Below, in pieces: positions 33,527 to 39,561 of a stretch of 39,561 nucleotides of DNA (position 1 is its first letter; the number at the start of each line of letters is the position of its first letter). Under the pieces are notes generated by a model that made no database searches, was not told the DNA's origin, and saw only the letters and a program-made list of their open reading frames with translations. Source of the stretch: a virus; the IMG/VR virus record IMGVR_UViG_3300046463_000374, positions 1-39,561 of that record; one strand, written 5' to 3'. A program made the translations under genes and the position numbers.

Positions 33527-34333
33527 ATGAACTGCTTCGCGCGTATGATTCAGGCTGCAAAATTTATGGCAGCGAGAAAGGTAATGAGGGGAATAGCGGC
33601 ATCGCTTCTTGGCGTGCTTGTAATGGCGTGCAGTGGATGCGGCGGCGGGGGAGGCTCCGACGCGCCGAGTCAGGCAACAAAAAAACCATCCGGCCCGGTG
33701 CTTATCGAGTCTTACGGCGACTCGACGACCGAGGGTTACACGACCGGCATTTACGGGGTAAATCCCGACAATCAGGTCGCCGTTCTGCAAAGACTTCTGC
33801 AAGCAAAGTACGGCTCGACCGTCACCGTTTCGAACCAAGGCGTCGGCGGAATGGAGTCATCGCAACTGCTAAACGGCACGGACGGGCGCCACCCGACGTG
33901 GGCGCAACAAATGGCCCAATCGAAGGCGCAAATCATCACGATCGAATTCGGACTCGGCGACAATGACAATTTCACGCGCCCTGATCCGCTTCCTGATCGT
34001 GAGCGGAGCAGCCCGCAGCGCTACGCGCAAATATTGACCGAACTTGTAACGACCGCACGCGCAGCAGGAAAGCAGGTTGTTTTGATTGAATCAAACCCGT
34101 CCTGCACCGTGTATCGCGAGCAAAATCAAGGTTATTACGCAATGCAGGTCGATGAAGTCGCGAAGCAATTAGGCGTGCCCGTCGTCAGCCACTATTGGAG
34201 CATCGTCGCGATGCCGAATTGGCAATCTCTTCTCAGCGAGGGATGCGTGCACCCCTCGACTGAACTCTACGCAATGGAGGCCAAACTAACATTTGATGTC
34301 GTTTCGCCTATCGTTGCCGACGCACTCAAATAG
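33527..34333 (+). CDS. SGNH/GDSL hydrolase lipoprotein, lysogenic-conversion moron
   Basis: A 268-residue plus-strand gene inside the minus-strand late operon, with its own promoter and AAGGGG ribosome site. It has a signal sequence and lipobox LVMAC (Cys35) or CSGC (Cys38), a Gly-rich spacer, and an SGNH hydrolase domain: ESYGDSTTEG with nucleophile Ser66, NQGVGGMESS, EFGLGDNDNF, and EGCVHPSTE with Asp/His. It is likely an outer-membrane esterase or deacetylase made by the lysogen, for example altering O-antigen acyl groups to block superinfection. That purpose is inferred. Confidence 0.82.
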   Translation: MNCFARMIQAAKFMAARKVMRGIAASLLGVLVMACSGCGGGGGSDAPSQATKKPSGPVLIESYGDSTTEGYTTGIYGVNPDNQVAVLQRLLQAKYGSTVTVSNQGVGGMESSQLLNGTDGRHPTWAQQMAQSKAQIITIEFGLGDNDNFTRPDPLPDRERSSPQRYAQILTELVTTARAAGKQVVLIESNPSCTVYREQNQGYYAMQVDEVAKQLGVPVVSHYWSIVAMPNWQSLLSEGCVHPSTELYAMEAKLTFDVVSPIVADALK

Positions 34334-34754
34334 ATGGCGAGTCGGGCCAGACTGGCGCTTGTAGCGATAGGTCTACCAGTTTGACAGCGCGAGCATAGGC
34401 GACCCACGCTTTCGCAGCGGACGCCTCTGCGTCGGTCGCCTCTCCGAGCGAAACCGCCATTTGAAGAGGCGCAAGCGCAACCGACGCAGATTGCAGACGC
34501 GCATCACGCTCGGCGGCGTTGATCGCGATAACCTGATCGGCGCTCGGCGCCGGGTCGACGTAGACGGAGAACGTTACGCCGTCATACGCCATTCCCTGCG
34601 TCGGCACAGGAAAAATGCCCGTCACATCGACAAGGGTTGAAACGAATTGCGGAGTAAAGCGCTGCTCGATCGGAATCTCTTCGCCATCCGAACCGATGAT
34701 CGGGGAAATAACCTCAAAAACACGACCATCCAATATTTGTGCGTATGATTTCAT
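34326..34754 (-). CDS. Tail fibre assembly-like protein
   Basis: A 142-residue protein directly downstream of the fibre gene and coupled to it (overlap of four bases). It opens MKSYAQILDGRVFEVISPII, like Caudo_TAP/tail fibre assembly proteins, and then has a helical second half with Ala-rich segments (RDARLQSASVALAPLQMAVS). Such proteins act as chaperones for the fibre. Its end overlaps the convergent lipoprotein gene by eight bases. Confidence 0.78.
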   Translation of the reverse strand: MKSYAQILDGRVFEVISPIIGSDGEEIPIEQRFTPQFVSTLVDVTGIFPVPTQGMAYDGVTFSVYVDPAPSADQVIAINAAERDARLQSASVALAPLQMAVSLGEATDAEASAAKAWVAYARAVKLVDLSLQAPVWPDSPSI

Positions 34755-36106
34755 TGATATTCCCGAACGATGATGGCGCCAGGAGCGCCGGCCCCGCCAG
34801 CGAGCGCAGCGCTTGCCGATCCGTAAAACGACGCACCGCTGCCGCCCGCGCCATATCCGACCGCAGTTGCGCCGGAAAAGTTGGTGTTTCCAGAGAAGCC
34901 AGTGCCAAGCGGGTTTGATCCACCCGAACCGCCTTGCACGTTTGTATTGGCCGACTGATAGATGCCGCCCGTCGCCGACGTCATCCCGCGCGAAACGGCA
35001 ATACCGCTGGAAACGCTTGCAACCGACATTCCTGTTGTCGGGTTGTAAATCGAGATGGTGTTTGCGAACGCAAGGCCAGCATTGCCGCCCGATCCGCCAG
35101 GGGCGGTGATAAGAGAGCCAAAGGAGCTTGAGCCTCCGTTTGAGCCGGACGAACCAGCACCAGAAGTGCCGGCCGCTCCTGCGGTGATGGCAACGCCGCC
35201 GCCGAATCCAGAACCAAGGACAACCCTGACATACGCGCCGGATTGCCCGCCAGAACCCGCCGCAATTTGGCTCGCCGTCGTCGCGAGCGTTCCGCCGCCG
35301 CCGCCGCCGCCGCCGACTGTCTCCACGTCAACCAAGTTTGTGGCCGGAATCGCCGCGAAAGAACTTGCGCCGACCGTCGTGAATGCGCCCCCATTCACCG
35401 ATACTTGCTGCGAACCGCCGATGACCGTGAACACCGTCGTCCGCAGCAGCCGGCCGGTCGAAATCGGCCCGGTCAGGAACGGGGCGCTCGCCAGTTTCGT
35501 GATATTTGCCGCTGTGACGCTCGTCGCGCCATATGCGACCGTGACCGTGTAAAGCGCGATTTGACCGGATGGCGTCGCGGGCGTTAACTGATTGCCGGTC
35601 GTCGCCGGGACGCCCGTCGTGAGCGTCAATTGAACCGTGTCTTGCCGGAGCGTGTTCTGCGACGTGCCGAGATTGTTCGGGCCGCTATACGCCTGCGCCG
35701 GGTTCGATGCGTTGTAATACGGCAGCACGGTCGCGCTCGTATCGGCTTCGAGGAACGCACCGGAAATCAGATAGACGATCGATTGGCCCGACGTCACCGG
35801 CGCCGGCGTCGCGAAGGTCTGCGCCGTTTTGAGAATGCCTTGCTTCTGCGTCACGGTCGAGTCGGCCGCGAGCGACGAGTAAGCGGTCGCGTCGAGCGCC
35901 GCCTGCGCATACACGACGCCCGGTTGCACGATGACGTTCATCGCTGCCGGCGTGTTCGGCACGCACGCGAGGCCGTTGAACACCGTGCTCGTGCCGAATA
36001 CGTCTTGCGCGAACTGACCGAGCGCGAACATCGTGTTTTTGTTCGTGCTGAGCAAATCTGTTTCGAGCGGAATCTGCCCGGCGAAATTTATAACGCGGTC
36101 GATGAT
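34751..36106 (-). CDS. Tail fibre protein with Gly-rich tip; start codon unclear
   Basis: The protein is about 451 residues if it starts at ATC 36106, or 434 from TTG 36055. The N-terminus IDRVINFAGQIPLETD then LLSTNKNTMFALGQFAQDVF is the usual start of tail proteins in Burkholderia phages, which normally begin MIDR. GGAGA lies four bases before ATC-ATC-GAC, and no ATG, GTG or TTG precedes it in frame. The middle is beta-rich with Thr. The last 190 residues form a Gly-rich tip (VETVGGGGGGGGTLATTASQ, with GGSGG and GAGGSG), likely the receptor-binding part. Confidence 0.78.
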   Translation of the reverse strand: MIDRVINFAGQIPLETDLLSTNKNTMFALGQFAQDVFGTSTVFNGLACVPNTPAAMNVIVQPGVVYAQAALDATAYSSLAADSTVTQKQGILKTAQTFATPAPVTSGQSIVYLISGAFLEADTSATVLPYYNASNPAQAYSGPNNLGTSQNTLRQDTVQLTLTTGVPATTGNQLTPATPSGQIALYTVTVAYGATSVTAANITKLASAPFLTGPISTGRLLRTTVFTVIGGSQQVSVNGGAFTTVGASSFAAIPATNLVDVETVGGGGGGGGTLATTASQIAAGSGGQSGAYVRVVLGSGFGGGVAITAGAAGTSGAGSSGSNGGSSSFGSLITAPGGSGGNAGLAFANTISIYNPTTGMSVASVSSGIAVSRGMTSATGGIYQSANTNVQGGSGGSNPLGTGFSGNTNFSGATAVGYGAGGSGASFYGSASAALAGGAGAPGAIIVREYQ

Positions 36107-36112
36107 GGTTCT

Positions 36113-36142
36113 CCAAAAGAAAAGCCCGCGCGAGGCGGGCTT
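36113..36142 (-). terminator. Intrinsic terminator upstream of the fibre gene
   Basis: Minus-strand AAGCCCGC (36142-36135), loop CTCGC, GCGGGCTT (36129-36122), then a T-rich tract ending at the ribosome site of the fibre gene. Confidence 0.82.
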
Positions 36143-36162
36143 GGTGCTGCGAAGCGAAGGGA

Positions 36163-36204
36163 TTAGTTACTGATGGCGACCCATGCAATCGTCGCGGCGG
36201 GCAT
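36163..36204 (-). pseudogene. Duplicated 3' remnant of the tail gene at 37806
   Basis: Reads MPAATIAWVAISN then stop. Its DNA (36179-36203) matches 37885-37909, inside the tail gene, at 24 of 25 bases. It is a leftover of that gene's old end, now separated by the inserted SGNH gene. The old terminator and fibre gene follow immediately. Confidence 0.75.
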
Positions 36205-36205
36205 A

Positions 36206-37753
36206 TCAGGCATTTTCCAGAGCGCCGATAATGTTCCGCGCATACATCGTGTGGCCGAGCAAGTTAGGATGCAGTCCGTCTGCCGTGTACACGCTGTTAT
36301 CTAGCCCGGCAAAAATCGAATAGTTGTCGATTACGTCCAGACTGTTGTCGCTGCCGAGTTGATGAACCATATTCCTGACATCCTGCATGCCAAAGGCGTA
36401 AGTCGGCTTCGAATCGGCAGAGGCCGGGTTCGAATTCATCAAGATCACGGACGCGGTGGGCGCGACGTTTGCGAGAAGCGCGTTCATCCACTTCTTGAGG
36501 CTGTTGATGCCGTTCGCGATGCTGTAACTCGTCATCGTACTTGCGCGGTCATTCGTGCCTAGCTGCACAAAGACATAATTCAGATCGGGCGTTACCACTG
36601 ATGGCCCAAATCCGTTTTGACCAAAGTTGTAATAGTTGTATTGGTACGCAGTCGTGCCGATCACACCTTGATTGAGGATCGAGCACTGCTTGATGATCTC
36701 AATTCCCTCGAAGTTCAGGTGCGCGACGCTCGTGTTTGCAGCCGCATACTTGACGTTTATTTGAATGGTCTTGTTGCGCACATAACCGAATGTGTGTGTA
36801 CGCCGCTGCTGGTACGCGCTTCCCGTCGTGAAGCTCGAAAACGTTCCCTGACTTACGCCGTTGACAACAACCTCGTAATCTGCCGAATCAGTCGCGCTAA
36901 TCGACGTAAAGACGAGGTTGAACGAGGTTCCGGTGAACGGGAACGAGATCGATGCGGTTGAGCCGGTCGCGTTGATTCCGAGCGTATGACGATAGCCGAG
37001 CAGCGCGCCTGCGTCCTTCGTTTCGACGCTGTTTGCGCTCGACAGCGCAACAGTGAAAGGTGCATACGCTGTGTAAAGCTGCTCGGTGCGAGAGAAAATC
37101 GCCGTTGACTGGCCGCCGCTCGAATAGCTCCAATTCGAAAGCACAGGCGCGGCATTGTCGAAGTACATCGCGCCAATGTAACGCTTGAACTGGTTCACCC
37201 ACGATTCAGACGCGTAGTTGTCTCGTTGGTCTGCCAGCGTGCCATTGCGAGGTGTAGAAATGGCGTTCTCGGCAAGCTGAAGCCCCCATGTGATCGAGTC
37301 GCCCATAAAAGCGATCGCCGTCTGCTGCTCTAGTGGATTCGTCAGCGACTTATGCAGCGCGCGCAGTTGTCCACCGAATTGATGAAAGCGTGGCCGGCCA
37401 ATGGAATAGGTTTTAGAAAGGATGGCGCGCTGCGTGACGCCACCAACCGCGAAAACGCCGTTGTGGTAAGCGTTTTTCGTTGGGATGGAACTCACGACAT
37501 AAGTTAAGCCGCACAGATCAACTATTCGCCCGGAATATGATGCCTCGAACGTTGAGAATGCAGCCGTGTCGTCCGTTAATCCGTCACCCTTCGCCCCGGC
37601 ATCTTTTAAAGTCAGTATCTCGGACAATTTGTCGGAAACTTGCCGTGAAACCATTCCGCTTCCAGCTTGCGTGAACGTGACGGATGCCTTTTCAGAGAAG
37701 GCGGAGGCAAGCTGCGCGGCCGTCAGTACTTGGCCGTCTAAGAAATTCGCCAT
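36206..37753 (-). CDS. Tail-associated SGNH/GDSL hydrolase (tail spike/esterase)
   Basis: A 515-residue virion-type protein. After MANFLDGQVLTAAQLASAFS comes a pectate-lyase-like N-terminal motif (LKDAGAKGDGLTDDTAAFST, residues 49-68), common where spikes attach. The SGNH domain has FMGDSITWGL (Ser153), SYSSGGQST, QLGTNDRAS near residue 400 and DGLHPN with Asp492 and His495. An Ig-like beta domain interrupts it (about 235-340). It probably removes acetyl groups from capsule or O-antigen during adsorption. It appears to be a recent insertion, with a remnant of the flanking gene behind it. Confidence 0.83.
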   Translation of the reverse strand: MANFLDGQVLTAAQLASAFSEKASVTFTQAGSGMVSRQVSDKLSEILTLKDAGAKGDGLTDDTAAFSTFEASYSGRIVDLCGLTYVVSSIPTKNAYHNGVFAVGGVTQRAILSKTYSIGRPRFHQFGGQLRALHKSLTNPLEQQTAIAFMGDSITWGLQLAENAISTPRNGTLADQRDNYASESWVNQFKRYIGAMYFDNAAPVLSNWSYSSGGQSTAIFSRTEQLYTAYAPFTVALSSANSVETKDAGALLGYRHTLGINATGSTASISFPFTGTSFNLVFTSISATDSADYEVVVNGVSQGTFSSFTTGSAYQQRRTHTFGYVRNKTIQINVKYAAANTSVAHLNFEGIEIIKQCSILNQGVIGTTAYQYNYYNFGQNGFGPSVVTPDLNYVFVQLGTNDRASTMTSYSIANGINSLKKWMNALLANVAPTASVILMNSNPASADSKPTYAFGMQDVRNMVHQLGSDNSLDVIDNYSIFAGLDNSVYTADGLHPNLLGHTMYARNIIGALENA

Positions 37754-37764
37754 ATTTTAGCCAT

Positions 37765-37788
37765 AAAAAAAGCGCCCGCAGGCGCTTT
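37765..37788 (-). terminator. Intrinsic terminator between tail gene and SGNH gene
   Basis: Minus-strand AAGCGCC (37787-37781), loop TGCG, GGCGCT (37776-37771), then TTTTTT. Its stem differs from the GCCCGC/GCGGGC type of its neighbours, consistent with arrival as part of the inserted module. Confidence 0.78.
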
Positions 37789-37805
37789 ATGTTTCATTGG
37801 GACGA

Positions 37806-38534
37806 TCAGACCAGGCTTGAAGAGCCGAGAACAAATGTCGATCCGAGATATGCTGGCGCTGCGGGCGGGTTATTCGCGATGCTTACCCATGCAATCGTCC
37901 CGGCGGGCAGAACGGAAGCGATTGCGGCATAGATCGCCGCGTCGGTGACGCCGGTCGTCATGTCGCCAATGTTTGCGTAAGCGGCGCGCGACGGCGTTGC
38001 GTAGCCGCCCGGCGATGTGCCGTAACCCTGAAGGTATGGAAGGCCGGAGCCGGCCGGGCGGTACGCGGTGACGAACGCTTGATAGTTGAGTAGCAGCGAG
38101 CCATAAGCGCCGGCGACGCCGTAGCCGAGCGCGAAGCCGTAGGCGCCCGTATCCTGCGGCCGGGTCGGCTCGACGATCGTCGGTGCGCGCCCGGTGAGGT
38201 CGGTCAAAATCTTCGTGATCGCCGCGCGTGTACCGCGCTCGCGAACGATGTTGATTTTGATACGCGTCCGATAATTCGCGTCGGTCTCGTTCTGCAAGCG
38301 CCGCAGCCCGTTCGGGCCGAAGTAGTCAGCCGCGGCAATGTCGAGCCAACCATCGGTCGACGTCTGAAGCCGCGTTTGCGCGAGCATGTACTGATAGGCC
38401 GCATACACCGTCACGAACGCCGACGCGATGCCGTTGAGTAGCGCATCGAGAATCGGCGAGTCGGAGCCGAACCAGCCCGTCGGCATGCGCGACTTAATGC
38501 GGGCGAAGAAATCCGATTGATCGCCCGTCATCAC
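37806..38534 (-). CDS. Tail/baseplate protein, P2 gpI-like position (242 aa)
   Basis: A 242-residue protein directly after baseplate J, coupled by ATGA. The N-terminal half (DFFARIKSRMPTGWFGSDSP, AYQYMLAQTRLQTSTDGWLD, AAADYFGPNGLRRLQNETDA) is typical of phage tail proteins following J. The C-terminal half has aromatic Gly/Tyr repeats (GYGVAGAYGSLLLNYQAFVT). The last part, PAGTIAWVSIANN, continues past the point where the remnant at 36163 stops, so its C-terminus was exchanged when the SGNH module entered. It should link the baseplate to the fibres. Confidence 0.8.
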   Translation of the reverse strand: MMTGDQSDFFARIKSRMPTGWFGSDSPILDALLNGIASAFVTVYAAYQYMLAQTRLQTSTDGWLDIAAADYFGPNGLRRLQNETDANYRTRIKINIVRERGTRAAITKILTDLTGRAPTIVEPTRPQDTGAYGFALGYGVAGAYGSLLLNYQAFVTAYRPAGSGLPYLQGYGTSPGGYATPSRAAYANIGDMTTGVTDAAIYAAIASVLPAGTIAWVSIANNPPAAPAYLGSTFVLGSSSLV

Positions 38535-39561
38535 GAAACACTCACAGAAGCCGCTTTGATAACCTGCTGATTCGTCGCCGCTAGGTCAACCGTTGCGCCG
38601 TTGATCGTCAGGGTGAGCACGCTTGTGACGTCGCTCGACGCGTCAATCGCAATCTGTCCGAGCTTGAAGTACGGCAGCGACGCGCCGAGCGGTAGCGTGT
38701 TGATGTACGCGGAAAGCGCAGACTGCACGAGCGCGCACGTCGTCGAGTGATTGACGCCGGTCGAGGTCGTTTGCAGCGTCATCACGACGTTCGCATTGAC
38801 GACCGTCGGCGCGAACACACCGAACGTCGATGTGAAGGGCCGCACCGCGTCGACGGCGTTATAAACCGCAGAGAGAATCGACGAAGTAGGCGCGCCGGTT
38901 CCATCGTCGACGACAACGAAGAAGTACCCCATCTGCGTAACGCCGGCCTTCGTCTGGTTCTCGGTGATCGTGTAGCTATAGTTCGAGCCGAGCGCCGTGA
39001 TTGCCGCGCCGATTGCCGCTTTCGTGGCCCGCGCGAGTGACGCGAGATAGGAGACGAAGCGAATGCGCGCCGAGGCGTCAGTTTCCGCGTCGACGCCGTT
39101 CGCGAAGGGCAGTGCGTTCGTCACCGTGTCGACAAACGGAATCGACTGATAAAGCGCGGTGATGGTGTTCGCGCTCACGTTGCCGGACGAATCAGGCAGA
39201 CTGAGCGAGTTAGAGCCGGCGGTGATGCTGACGACCGCACACGTCACCGACGCCGAGCCAGCCGCGATCACGAAGCCGCCGAGCGTCGCGCTGTAGGCGC
39301 CGTTCGTCGTGTCGACGACGACTTTATATTGCTGCGAACCGTCGGTCGTTTGCACGATCGAGCCGACCGGAATCACCGCCTGTTGCGTCGTCGTGAAGCG
39401 CGAGAACGTGACCGAGCCGCTTGCCGCGTTCGGCGCGAGCCGCGTGAATCCGTACTGCGCGAACCATGTGTCGAGGTCCGCGCCGTTCGACGTCGCCGCG
39501 CGCGTGAGTGCGATCGCGCTCAGAATGAGACCTTGGAGCCAGAGCGCGACCCATGCCGTAC
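38531..39561 (-). CDS. Baseplate protein J (5' end cut by window edge)
   Basis: The frame is open to the edge at 39561 and runs TAWVALWLQGLILSAIALTR, NGADLDTWFAQYGFTRLAPN, then FTTTQQAVIPVGSIVQTTDG to the stop at 38531. At least 342 residues are present. This is the baseplate J-like (P2 gpJ/Mu gp47) pattern, with the D-L-D-x-W and FxR motif before the VPVG/IPVG strand. The internal GTG at 39376 is not the start. J forms the wedge of the contractile baseplate, so the phage has a contractile tail. The missing upstream part should hold W, V and the sheath genes. Confidence 0.88.
   Translation of the reverse strand, partial: TAWVALWLQGLILSAIALTRAATSNGADLDTWFAQYGFTRLAPNAASGSVTFSRFTTTQQAVIPVGSIVQTTDGSQQYKVVVDTTNGAYSATLGGFVIAAGSASVTCAVVSITAGSNSLSLPDSSGNVSANTITALYQSIPFVDTVTNALPFANGVDAETDASARIRFVSYLASLARATKAAIGAAITALGSNYSYTITENQTKAGVTQMGYFFVVVDDGTGAPTSSILSAVYNAVDAVRPFTSTFGVFAPTVVNANVVMTLQTTSTGVNHSTTCALVQSALSAYINTLPLGASLPYFKLGQIAIDASSDVTSVLTLTINGATVDLAATNQQVIKAASVSVS

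Overview
This window is about 39.6 kb of a temperate, contractile-tailed (myovirus-type) bacteriophage that probably persists as a low-copy plasmid (a phage-plasmid). High GC, C/G-ending codons and the protein families (DUF1376 replication protein, ERF, Gp157, NinB, VRR-NUC, Burkholderia-type tail proteins) point to a betaproteobacterial host, most likely Burkholderiales; that host call is inference. No integrase is visible. Instead there is a Rep_3-type initiator with iterons and a perfect DnaA box, and a ParA/ribbon-helix-helix partition pair with a centromere-like array. The window is not a closed circle. The left edge cuts a head-tail gene and the right edge cuts baseplate J, both on the minus strand. 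The missing part should hold the sheath, tube, tape measure and hub genes.

Layout. Positions 1-8618 (minus): head operon, transcribed leftward in the order small and large terminase, DNA methyltransferase, 59-residue protein, portal, second methyltransferase, scaffold, major capsid, completion proteins. Positions 8693-14561: accessory region of small plus- and minus-strand genes around three near-copies of one divergent regulatory cassette. Positions 12705-13330 and 14562-15071 hold no convincing gene but are dense in paired structure; the second includes a predicted about 80-nt small RNA. Positions 15139-16429: control region with a repressor, an operator palindrome sitting in a promoter, and divergent promoters. 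Positions 16426-26826 (plus): early operon for replication and recombination (DUF1376 protein, HTH proteins, ERF, SSB, MazG-like, Gp157, HNH-AP2, VRR-NUC, NinB, Ref-like nuclease), ending in a protein with a type II (DfrB/R67-like) dihydrofolate reductase domain. Positions 26845-28900 (minus): plasmid replication and partition. Positions 28904-39561 (minus): spanins, fibre-like proteins, holin candidate, endolysin, tail fibres and baseplate, interrupted by one plus-strand lipoprotein gene (33527-34333) with its own promoter, a likely lysogenic-conversion moron.

The most unusual content is non-coding. Between ssb and the next early gene, downstream of a good promoter, lie four tandem units. 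Each is a run of 9-11 GGNNN pentamers followed by three hairpins, and the stems of the second and third hairpins change sequence from unit to unit while staying paired. A separate region near 12.8-13.1 kb carries two copies of another long helix with compensatory changes. The predicted small RNA at 15.0 kb carries the reverse complement of the CTACCGGAGAG ribosome-binding leader found before several early genes. Together these suggest a phage using several structured RNAs for control of replication, immunity or expression. All function statements for these RNAs are inference.
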